A stretch of 64,000 nt of DNA from NCBI RefSeq assembly GCF_900155985.1, contig NZ_FTMA01000002.1:394181-458180 (forward strand). Reading direction: 5' to 3'. The position numbers were made by a program, and so were the translations under genes. The notes under the pieces were generated by a model, which was not told where the DNA came from, ran no database searches, and was given only the letters and a program-made list of their open reading frames with translations. The DNA comes from Maribacter ulvicola. GTDB taxonomy: Bacteria; Bacteroidota; Bacteroidia; Flavobacteriales; Flavobacteriaceae. Position 1 is the first letter of the stretch. Each line of letters starts with the position of its first letter. This document shows, one piece after another, positions 8,689-15,093 of this stretch.

Positions 8689-9616
8689 GAATGCGTTTGC
8701 CTGAAAACCGAGAAAGTATGGTAAGACTCTTTTTTGAGTTGATAAAATATACTCCGGTCAGTAATACCACAGATGCAATGGCAGATTGTAGGGTAATGTT
8801 TTCATCTAAAAAATACCATCCTAAGAGCATGGCTACTATTGGATTTACATAGGTAGATGTAGCAACCTTTTCTGGTGAAACTATGCGCAACAAGTAATTG
8901 AATGCCGTAAATGTAATTATACTACCAAACGTAATTAAAAGGGACATTGACCAAATAACGGGGGTACTCCAATGAATTGGTGATATCCATTGTTCTCCAA
9001 ATAAGGTACTCATAACTAATAATGATAATCCGCTAGTTAGCATTTGATAACCGGTATTTACAAAGAAGTTCTTGGGTAGATCTGCTTTACCAACAAACAA
9101 ACTACCATAAGACCAACTTGTCATACAGACAAAGATAAGGACCATACCGAACAATGCTCCTTCTTGGGCAATGATCTGTTTTTGACCTACTAGTAGAAGA
9201 ATACCGGTAATTCCCAGAATAACGCCTACTATAGACATTGGTTGTATTTTTTTACCTTGTAGTACACGCATCATTAGCAAGACCACTAATGGTTGTGCAG
9301 AAACCTCTAAGGCTGCAAAACCGCTATCAACATACTTTAATGCCCAGACAACCACTCCATTTCCAAAGGTTAGAAAAAGAAAACCTGCTAGTATACTATT
9401 CTTAAATTGTTGCTTGGTAACTTTAAGAGAATAGCCTAATATTCTTGAAATAATAAAAATTAAGCTACCGGCAGTTAAAAAACGAATACCTGCCAACATA
9501 AAGGCAGGTAATTCCGTAACTGCAATTTTATTCCATAAATAGGTAGATCCCCAAATGAAATAAATGGCAAAAAATGACACTACTACCAGAACGGTGTTAC
9601 GTTGCATTTTTACCAT
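8669..9616 (-). CDS. EamA-family (DMT superfamily) transporter
   Basis: A 315-residue inner-membrane protein with ten predicted hydrophobic helices in two EamA halves. Typical motifs are FFAIYFIWGSTYLWNKIAV at the start and LRIVSPEKVATSTYVNPIVAMLLGW in the second half. These proteins usually export metabolites or amino acids; the substrate is unknown. Start at 9616 or the ATG three codons in (9607). It lies 15 nt downstream of the cold-shock-domain gene on the same strand, so read-through is likely, and it overlaps the convergent pseudouridine synthase by 20 nt. Confidence 0.92.
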   Translation of the reverse strand: MVKMQRNTVLVVVSFFAIYFIWGSTYLWNKIAVTELPAFMLAGIRFLTAGSLIFIISRILGYSLKVTKQQFKNSILAGFLFLTFGNGVVVWALKYVDSGFAALEVSAQPLVVLLMMRVLQGKKIQPMSIVGVILGITGILLLVGQKQIIAQEGALFGMVLIFVCMTSWSYGSLFVGKADLPKNFFVNTGYQMLTSGLSLLVMSTLFGEQWISPIHWSTPVIWSMSLLITFGSIITFTAFNYLLRIVSPEKVATSTYVNPIVAMLLGWYFLDENITLQSAIASVVLLTGVYFINSKKSLTILSRFSGKRIPRKVKD

Positions 9617-9630
9617 AAAAAAAATTAAAA

Positions 9631-10089
9631 CTAAATCTTCTTAACACGAACGGCGTTCATACCCTTCATGCCTTTTTCCAACTCGTATGAAACTTTGTCG
9701 TTTTCCATAATTTCATCAATTAGGCCACTAACATGAACAAAGTATTTTTCATTGTTTTCAGCGTCAATAATGAAACCAAAACCTTTAGTAGTATCAAAGA
9801 AAGAAACTTTACCGTTTCTTACCGGATCAAATTCTTCAACATCACCTTCTTCTTTTTTAGGAATTCCTAAAACGATATCTTCTGCTTCAATTTCTACTTT
9901 CATTGCTGGATCAGGTGGAGTGTCTACCAAGTTTCCATTGAAATCTACATAAGCAAGTGGAATACCTGAAGTACCACTTTCTTTTGCAGCTGCTTTACGA
10001 GCAAGCATTTTTTTCTTTTTTTCTTCACGCTTTTTTAAGCGTTTTTTTTCTTTTTCAGTTTTATTAAATGTTTGTTGCGATTTTGCCAT
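9631..10089 (-). CDS. Cold-shock-domain protein with basic N-terminal extension
   Basis: A 152-residue protein when started at the ATG 10089, which removes an implausible 23-residue hydrophobic leader. Residues 10-36 are a lysine/arginine/glutamate-rich tail (KEKKRLKKREEKKKK), residues 40-90 an acidic linker, and residues 91-152 a cold-shock domain with RNP1 KGFGFI (102-107) and RNP2 YFVHVS (116-121). It is expected to bind single-stranded RNA or DNA as a chaperone. The divergent neighbour is the array of 37-codon genes. The 5-prime region is long, which is common for cold-shock mRNAs. Confidence 0.92.
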   Translation of the reverse strand: MAKSQQTFNKTEKEKKRLKKREEKKKKMLARKAAAKESGTSGIPLAYVDFNGNLVDTPPDPAMKVEIEAEDIVLGIPKKEEGDVEEFDPVRNGKVSFFDTTKGFGFIIDAENNEKYFVHVSGLIDEIMENDKVSYELEKGMKGMNAVRVKKI

Positions 10090-10159
10090 TCGTAATTTTA
10101 ATGATAATAATAGATTTTGCAATAAAGGAATTGAAATACGTGGTGACGTGTATAACAAA

Positions 10160-10585
10160 CGGTATGTTTTTTGAGTAAACTATAATCCCATTCGTTGTAA
10201 GGCCATTGCAAGAATCATCTGCATCCCTCTAAAGTTCTACAAAGATATGATTTGTATTCCAATTATTTAGCATTTATAGGGTTCAAACTAGCAAACTTTT
10301 AAGAGATGTGATTAAAATTTTTAAATAGCATCCTATTACGCAGTCTATTTTAGAGTTTCCTCTACCCTACAAACGCCTTAAAATTAAATAAACAATTAAA
10401 TATTGTTAAAATTAACTTTCCTATTAATAATGTAAAACACTTTAAATCAGATTATTAACTGTAATTTTGCGATTTAAATTGTTAAAAAATAGTACCTTTT
10501 TATGCATAGTACTGTAACAAATTACAATATGCGTCGTCTAGTAAGTATAACAAAAATATTAATCATCAATTTAAAAACAATCATC
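10160..10585. other. Intergenic region between csp-like gene and small-peptide array
   Basis: AT-rich, without a supported ORF. It must hold the divergent promoters of the cold-shock gene and the small-gene array. A box resembling the Bacteroidota -7 element (TACCTTTT, near 10493-10500) lies about 90 nt before the first 37-codon gene, with a TTTTG about 25 nt further upstream, but the spacing is not ideal. Confidence 0.4.
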
Positions 10586-10699
10586 ATGAGAACTTTTATC
10601 AGAAACACACCAACGGAAACAAGAAGAAACACATTCTTTTCCAGTTTTAAAAACAGTAAAAGAGTGCAATGGGTATCCTCAAGAAATCACACCCATTAA
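10586..10699 (+). CDS. 37-residue basic peptide, array copy 1
   Basis: ATG 10586 to TAA 10699. The peptide begins MRTFIRNTPTETRRN and ends WVSSRNHTH. It carries eight Arg/Lys and one Glu, has no cysteine, and has no signal peptide or membrane segment. Copies 2 and 3 encode the same 37 residues but differ from this one only at synonymous codons. Its leader shares only the last twenty or so bases with the other copies (TTTAAAAACAATCATC before ATG), so it is the first gene of the unit. No known family was recognised. The coding call rests on exact length conservation and silent-only divergence. Confidence 0.8.
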   Translation: MRTFIRNTPTETRRNTFFSSFKNSKRVQWVSSRNHTH

Positions 10700-10764
10700 T
10701 CATTCATCAATCATAAATCTATTCATCAATCCTACGGTTAATCACCGTTTAAAAAACAAACATC

Positions 10765-10878
10765 ATGAGAACTTTTATCAGAAACACACCAACGGAAACA
10801 AGAAGAAACACGTTCTTTTCCAGTTTTAAAAATAGTAAAAGAGTGCAATGGGTATCCTCAAGAAATCACACTCATTAG
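10765..10878 (+). CDS. 37-residue basic peptide, array copy 2
   Basis: ATG 10765 to TAG 10878. The product is identical to copy 1. Relative to copy 1, Thr16, Asn23 and Thr36 use different codons and the stop is TAG instead of TAA; no change alters a residue. It is preceded by the hairpin-bearing 65-nt spacer. Function is unknown; the strongly basic composition (net charge about +7 without histidines) allows nucleic-acid or membrane-surface binding, which is inference. Confidence 0.8.
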   Translation: MRTFIRNTPTETRRNTFFSSFKNSKRVQWVSSRNHTH

Positions 10879-10943
10879 TCATTCATCAATCACAAATCTA
10901 TTCATCAATCCTACGGTTAATCACCGTTTAAAAAACAAACGTC

Positions 10944-11057
10944 ATGAGAACTTTTATCAGAAACACACCAACGGAAACAAGAAGAAACACGTTCTTTTCA
11001 AGCTTTAAAAACAGTAAGAGAGTACAATGGGTATCCTCAAGAAATCACACTCATTAG
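10944..11057 (+). CDS. 37-residue basic peptide, array copy 3
   Basis: ATG 10944 to TAG 11057. The product is again identical to copies 1 and 2. Compared with copy 2 it carries silent changes at Ser19, Ser20, Asn23, Lys25 and Val27. Silent-only divergence among three copies is the main sign of selection on the peptide; recent gene conversion alone would not favour third positions. Confidence 0.8.
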   Translation: MRTFIRNTPTETRRNTFFSSFKNSKRVQWVSSRNHTH

Positions 11058-11122
11058 TCATTTATCAATTAAAAAACCATTCATCAACCCTACGGTTAAT
11101 CACCGTTTAAAAAACAAACGTC

Positions 11123-11236
11123 ATGAAAAAATTTCAAAAAGTATTACCTAGAACTTCAACCAAACTTAATTTATGGAATGCCATAAAAGACAAACAGAGA
11201 AAACTACTTTCAGTTGAAAGACACCTAGCCTATTAA
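11123..11236 (+). CDS. 37-residue basic peptide, divergent array copy 4
   Basis: ATG 11123 to TAA 11236, again exactly 37 residues. It begins MKKFQKVLPRTSTKL and ends SVERHLAY. In an ungapped alignment with copies 1-3 it keeps Met1, Phe4, Pro9, Lys22, Arg26 and Arg33, and shows conservative changes at many other positions (Arg/Lys at 2, 6 and 14, aromatic or aliphatic at 17, 18 and 21). I read it as a diverged paralogue of the same peptide. It is followed by a terminator, which closes the unit. Confidence 0.7.
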   Translation: MKKFQKVLPRTSTKLNLWNAIKDKQRKLLSVERHLAY

Positions 11237-11241
11237 ATTCT

Positions 11242-11275
11242 AAAAAGATATGAATTCAATACTCGTATCTTTTTT
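11242..11275 (+). terminator. Terminator closing the small-peptide array
   Basis: An AAAAAGATATGA / TCGTATCTTTTT stem (one G-T pair) with an ATTCAATAC-type loop and a T run lies six bases after the stop of copy 4. It indicates that the four small genes form one transcription unit separate from gntR. Confidence 0.75.
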
Positions 11276-11326
11276 CATGTCCAATTGTTTTACCTCATAT
11301 ATGAAAACAATTCTAATATCGTTATA

Positions 11327-11350
11327 ATCGTATACGATATATTATATTTG
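11327..11350 (+). promoter_or_regulatory. Palindromic operator overlapping the gntR promoter
   Basis: ATCGTATACGAT at 11327-11338 is a perfect 12-bp palindrome of the GTATAC-centred type bound by FCD-class GntR regulators. It is followed by TATATTTG (11343-11350), a perfect match to the Bacteroidota -7 consensus TAnnTTTG, only 4 nt before the ATG at 11355. Autoregulation and a leaderless transcript are inferred. Confidence 0.65.
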
Positions 11351-11354
11351 AAGT

Positions 11355-11984
11355 ATGCCGGTTAAAATGAACTTAAGAGATCAAGTACGGGAGTATCTGT
11401 TATCAGAAATGACAACAGGCAACCTTAAAACCGGCAAGACCATCAATTTAGCAGCGCTTGCACGGCATTTAAAGGTTAGTGTTACTCCAATTAGAGAGGC
11501 ATTAACCCAATTACAGCAATCGCATATTATAAAAGCGGTACCCAATAGAGGTTTTATAATTGCAGAATTGGATGTAAAAGAGGCTGAAGACTTGTATGAG
11601 CTTGTGGCTAATTTAGAGGTTATGGCTATTGAAAACTCTGAGTTTACCCAAGAACATATTTTACAACTGAAAGAACAGCAAGAGGTCTTTGAAAATGCCA
11701 CTGATGCACTTTCCAGAATACAGGCCGACCTAGAATTTCATCGATTATTGACCAAAAATTACAAAAATGATCTGGCACTGAAAATTCTACATGATTTAAA
11801 GACACGTATTTTCTTTTATGAGCGTGCCTTTACAAATGATGACTCTTTCTATAACAAATCTGATAATCAGCATGAATCTATTATTTCTGCAATTGCAGAT
11901 GATAATGTACCTACGGCTTCCCTCCTACTAAAAATGAATTGGATGTTGATTTTAAATTACATTCAAAAGAAACTTACAGAGTAA
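11355..11984 (+). CDS. GntR-family transcriptional regulator, FCD class
   Basis: A 209-residue regulator. A winged helix-turn-helix spans about residues 8-70 (LAALARHLKVSVTPIREALTQLQQ is the recognition region) and an all-helical FCD effector domain covers about 75-205. FCD regulators sense small organic acids or sugars, often bound through a metal. The gene starts directly behind a palindrome and a -7 box, so it probably controls itself. Neighbours are the small-peptide array upstream and a convergent sigma-factor operon downstream; neither points to a ligand. Confidence 0.93.
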   Translation: MPVKMNLRDQVREYLLSEMTTGNLKTGKTINLAALARHLKVSVTPIREALTQLQQSHIIKAVPNRGFIIAELDVKEAEDLYELVANLEVMAIENSEFTQEHILQLKEQQEVFENATDALSRIQADLEFHRLLTKNYKNDLALKILHDLKTRIFFYERAFTNDDSFYNKSDNQHESIISAIADDNVPTASLLLKMNWMLILNYIQKKLTE

Positions 11985-11987
11985 ATA

Positions 11988-12587
11988 CTACTCTAAATCT
12001 TGCAATAGTTCCTGCGCAGATCGGGTTACTTTTAAATAACCGTTATACGCCCATTTACAGAAAAATACCATAGCAACCATGGTAATGGCAAATAGTACAT
12101 ATTGCTCTGTTTTTAAACTGGTAAGGAATACATTTTTATTAGAAATAATTTTCGAAGTAACGGGTACTATAAAGAATAGTCCCATAAAACCAATAGCAAT
12201 GCCAACTTGTTGCAATTTTAAAAGCCTATTCTTCGTCTTTAAGTAGTGTTTTAAATTATCTTTATACGAGCCGTTTAAAATATCAATATTCTTTATTCTT
12301 TTTAAAGTGGTAAGTACCATTGCAGGTAAGACAATTAAAAATGACAGGGTAAGTACACCGCATACTTGTAAATACCATGTATCTAATTTACCAAAGTTGA
12401 GTAATACAAAGAGGGCAATAGCGAAACAGACAAAGGCACCTATAGTTTCGTATTTGGTAATAGTGGTGAATGTATTCTGATATTTCTGCTTTGTCATATC
12501 TAATATAATTTTATTAGTTAATTTTTTTTGATGATTTAATTCATTGCTTAGTTGCGTCCAGGCGGATTGTAATTCTTCTAGTTCCAT
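11988..12587 (-). CDS. Four-helix membrane protein paired with an ECF sigma factor
   Basis: A 199-residue inner-membrane protein. A soluble N-terminal helix (MELEELQSAWTQLSNELNHQKKL) is followed by two pairs of hydrophobic helices around residues 45-95 and 125-190, with a basic cytoplasmic loop between. It lies 2 nt after the sigma-factor gene on the same strand, the arrangement expected of a membrane partner that controls the sigma factor. No anti-sigma zinc-binding motif is present, so that role is inference. I do not recognise a named family. Confidence 0.75.
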   Translation of the reverse strand: MELEELQSAWTQLSNELNHQKKLTNKIILDMTKQKYQNTFTTITKYETIGAFVCFAIALFVLLNFGKLDTWYLQVCGVLTLSFLIVLPAMVLTTLKRIKNIDILNGSYKDNLKHYLKTKNRLLKLQQVGIAIGFMGLFFIVPVTSKIISNKNVFLTSLKTEQYVLFAITMVAMVFFCKWAYNGYLKVTRSAQELLQDLE

Positions 12588-12589
12588 GA

Positions 12590-13078
12590 TTAATGTTTTG
12601 TCATGTTAGTTTTTAATTTCTTTTTTATACGAGATATTTTAGTGCCCACATTGCTATTACTTAGTCCGGTAATTTGCGCTATCTCTTTATAACTTTTACC
12701 TTCCAATAAGAGAAAAATGAGTCCTTTTTCTAAGGTGTTTAAATGTTTTAAGTGCAGATACAGCAGTTTTAACCGTTCTTCAAAAACATCGTCTTTGTAA
12801 TCAGATTGATTAATGAATACATCTGCCACGGGAACAGAATCTGGTCTTCTCTTTTTCTTTTTAATGAAAGTTATAGCCGTGTTCATAGCAACACGATACA
12901 TCCATGTGGTAATTTTGGCATCGTTCCGAAACGAATCAAAATATTTCCAAAGCTGGTAGACCACTTCTTGAAAGAGGTCTTCTTGATCTTCTTTATTATA
13001 GGTGTAAATAGAGGTCACCTTATATAATAGTGCTTGATGTTCTCGTATTAAATCAGTAAAGACATCTTTTTTATGCAT
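12590..13078 (-). CDS. ECF-type RNA polymerase sigma factor
   Basis: A 162-residue sigma-70 family protein with region 2 at about residues 5-80 (DQEDLFQEVVYQLWKYFDSF, then WMYRVAMNTAITFIKKKKR) and region 4 at about 105-158 (LEKGLIFLLLEGKSYKEIAQITGLSNSNVGTKISRIKKKLK). It has the short two-domain build of an extracytoplasmic-function sigma factor. It is followed without a gap by a four-helix membrane protein that may hold it at the membrane. The signal is unknown. Confidence 0.94.
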   Translation of the reverse strand: MHKKDVFTDLIREHQALLYKVTSIYTYNKEDQEDLFQEVVYQLWKYFDSFRNDAKITTWMYRVAMNTAITFIKKKKRRPDSVPVADVFINQSDYKDDVFEERLKLLYLHLKHLNTLEKGLIFLLLEGKSYKEIAQITGLSNSNVGTKISRIKKKLKTNMTKH

Positions 13079-13224
13079 GTATAAAAACGTATTTCCCCAT
13101 TAGTATGATTCTAATTTCTTTTGTCACACTTTAATGTAAATTCTTTTTTAAATTAGGGTAAAAACATCCTAACTCATACAACATGAGGTATATATATTCG
13201 TTTTATTAAGAAATAAATAAAATT

Positions 13225-13371
13225 ATGCAGTTCTTAAATCCGGAAATTGAAGCATTGACAAAAAGAAAAGCCACAAGAAGCTTGGTTAAAAAAGAAATTT
13301 CATGTGGTATTTTCCAAGATGTGAATGATATTCCTGTTGTAGAAGAAACTGTTGTACTAAAAAAAGTATAA
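13225..13371 (+). CDS. Small hypothetical protein, 48 residues
   Basis: ATG 13225 to TAA 13371. The product begins MQFLNPEIEALTKRKATRSL, contains one cysteine, and ends VVEETVVLKKV. It is hydrophilic and lacks a signal peptide. It sits alone in the 290-nt gap between the divergent sigma-factor gene and the convergent amidohydrolase, whose stop codon directly abuts it. The tidy packing and typical codons favour a real gene; no family was recognised. Confidence 0.5.
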   Translation: MQFLNPEIEALTKRKATRSLVKKEISCGIFQDVNDIPVVEETVVLKKV

Positions 13372-14463
13372 CTACTCTTTAAATAATGAGGCGTCTAAAC
13401 CAGGAATAAGGTGTAGTGCGTTTTTATAGTATAGTTTTTTCAACACATCATCAGGTAAGTTCAATCCGTACATGGACCAAAATGCATGGTATTTCTTGTA
13501 ATATGGAAAATACTCGTCATTACTTTCCAGTACTCTAAAATATGTAGGAAATTCTTCAGGTTTCCAGCTATCCTTGCCGAACAACACCCTGTCTTGGTAT
13601 TTTATAAAAAAGGCTCTTGCATGCTGTGGCTGCCTTCCTAGTTCAGCAATAACCGCAGATATGCCAACATTCATATTGGGCATTGCATCTAACAACTCCC
13701 CCAATTTCTCAAGATTATTGGCATGCCAGCCCATGTGAGCATTTATGAATTTTGTATTCGGATGTTTTTTAAACACGTTGTGCTGCTCCTTAATAATTTG
13801 CTCAAAAGGCGCCGGATCTGTTGCCGTACGTTTTCTTCTTGGGTGTGTTTTTAGTTCTAGCCAACGTTCATTGTTGGCATTCATTTCATCCCAGAAGGAC
13901 TTAGGGTCTGCCGCATGAATTAACACAGGTACTCCCATTTCTGCACACTTTGCCCAAATAGCATCTAAACGGGGATCATCTATGGCCAAGCGCTTACCAT
14001 CTGCATCTATGTTTCTTAAACCAAGACTTTTAAAAATCTTTAAACCTTTAGCTCCGTTCTTTATGTCTTGTTCTAATTGAGCAGCAGCTTGTTCTCCCCA
14101 TTCCATATCTTTTGCACCTTCAAAATCTACATTGGCGAAGACCACAAATCTATTAGGATAACTTTTATTAATGTTAGCTATTTTCTCCTTTAAGCTAGTC
14201 CCGGATCTGCCACTTAAATTCACCATAATAGCTTCGTTCATGGCATCCATATGAGTAATTAAACCGTTTAAAGCTTCTACGGACATGTCTCTTTGGTGAC
14301 TATGTATATCAATAAAAGGAAACTTTGCTTTTGTGATTTCTGCCCCAGGTACAACTAAAGTGGATGTTGGATTGTATTCTTCAAACCCCATTTCTTGTGC
14401 ATTCATTGAAGGTACTGCAAGAGAAATAAAAAGGGTACATACTATAAATTTTAGATTCTTCAT
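13372..14463 (-). CDS. Secreted amidohydrolase (Amidohydro_2-type metal hydrolase)
   Basis: A 363-residue TIM-barrel hydrolase with a signal peptide ending near residue 23 (PSMNAQE). Metal ligands are visible: HSH at 54-56 (FIDIHSHQRD), His in VLIHAADPK, His in NAHMGWH, and Asp in FGKDSWKPEEF, as in the Amidohydro_2 family of lactonases and decarboxylases. It would act in the periplasm on an unknown small molecule. It is the last gene of a run with a MocA-like transferase (1 nt apart) and an XdhC-like protein, which might link it to a purine or molybdo-hydroxylase pathway, but that enzyme is not in the window. Confidence 0.9.
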   Translation of the reverse strand: MKNLKFIVCTLFISLAVPSMNAQEMGFEEYNPTSTLVVPGAEITKAKFPFIDIHSHQRDMSVEALNGLITHMDAMNEAIMVNLSGRSGTSLKEKIANINKSYPNRFVVFANVDFEGAKDMEWGEQAAAQLEQDIKNGAKGLKIFKSLGLRNIDADGKRLAIDDPRLDAIWAKCAEMGVPVLIHAADPKSFWDEMNANNERWLELKTHPRRKRTATDPAPFEQIIKEQHNVFKKHPNTKFINAHMGWHANNLEKLGELLDAMPNMNVGISAVIAELGRQPQHARAFFIKYQDRVLFGKDSWKPEEFPTYFRVLESNDEYFPYYKKYHAFWSMYGLNLPDDVLKKLYYKNALHLIPGLDASLFKE

Positions 14464-14464
14464 A

Positions 14465-15091
14465 TTAAGCTTTGGTATCTGAATTTGTTTTATTGATGAG
14501 TTCTTCGTATTCCTCTTTGGTATCTATATCAATATTTTGATGTGCAACTTCAAAAGAAATGATAGCATGCTTTTTATGGTTCAAAAGCTTTTTTGCTCCG
14601 TAATCACCTTCTAAATTAGATAAATCATCAAACAGCAATTTAGGAAACAATGCGGGTACGCCTACCTTTTTGCCATAGTTTGTTGCAATAATTTTAGACG
14701 GATGCTGGTAGAATTCTTCCATTAAAGAATTAAGGTATGTATAATGAAGTAAAGGTTGGTCCGCAAGGCAAATTAAAATTCCGTCCACCTCTGCTTTTCC
14801 CTTAAGAACAGTATTAACTCCGTATGCAATACTATTCCCTAGTCCCTTTGTCCAATTAGGGTTTATTGCAATACCGATATCCTTATCATTCAAATTGCAC
14901 TCAGATATTATAATTTCGGCGTTTGAACCTAGTATAACATGGGTAGCTGTCGCATTACTTTGCTCAACGGTTTTTATAGTTTCTAATAAGAAGTTTGAAT
15001 CTTTCCATGGCATTAATTGCTTAATGCCGTTCATACGACTAGAAGCTCCAGCAGCCATTATAAGCACAGCAATATGTAATTCTTTCTTCAA
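14465..15091 (-). CDS. MocA-like nucleotidyltransferase (molybdenum cofactor cytidylyltransferase family)
   Basis: A 208-residue NTP transferase with the N-terminal nucleotide-binding signature LIMAAGASSRMNGIKQLMPW (residues 10-29) and the LADQPLL motif near 107-113. MocA proteins add CMP to molybdopterin for molybdo-hydroxylases. It lies 2 nt after the xdhC-like gene, the classic partner that inserts the cofactor. No molybdo-hydroxylase subunit is in the window, so the target enzyme must be elsewhere or the pair serves another purpose. Confidence 0.88.
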   Translation of the reverse strand: MKKELHIAVLIMAAGASSRMNGIKQLMPWKDSNFLLETIKTVEQSNATATHVILGSNAEIIISECNLNDKDIGIAINPNWTKGLGNSIAYGVNTVLKGKAEVDGILICLADQPLLHYTYLNSLMEEFYQHPSKIIATNYGKKVGVPALFPKLLFDDLSNLEGDYGAKKLLNHKKHAIISFEVAHQNIDIDTKEEYEELINKTNSDTKA

Positions 15092-15093
15092 TT

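Larger units (their letters stand above)
10700..11122 (+). promoter_or_regulatory. Conserved 65-nt spacers with ACGGT hairpin before copies 2-4
   Basis: Each spacer contains the hairpin ACGGT-TAATC-ACCGT (10734-10748, 10913-10927, 11092-11106), then TTTAAAAAACAAAC directly before TC-ATG. The third spacer has drifted in its first half, yet the hairpin and the A-rich leader are unchanged. They may act in translation initiation, mRNA processing or regulator binding; which one is not visible. Copy 1 lacks the hairpin. Confidence 0.6.
10586..11236 (+). repeat. Tandem array of four 179-nt gene-plus-spacer units
   Basis: Four ORFs of 38 codons including the stop start at 10586, 10765, 10944 and 11123, exactly 179 nt apart. 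Each is separated by a 65-nt spacer. The first three units are nearly identical; the fourth keeps the spacer and the ORF length but has a diverged coding sequence. The array probably arose by tandem duplication and was then kept under selection for the protein. Confidence 0.95.

Noticed and set aside
9631..10158. Longer start of the cold-shock-domain protein
   Set aside because: The extra 23 residues are hydrophobic and unlike the lysine-rich family start; ATG 10089 gives the expected N-terminus.
10586..11236. CRISPR-like or non-coding satellite array
   Set aside because: The 179-nt period is far too long for CRISPR, and the units hold intact ORFs with silent-only differences.
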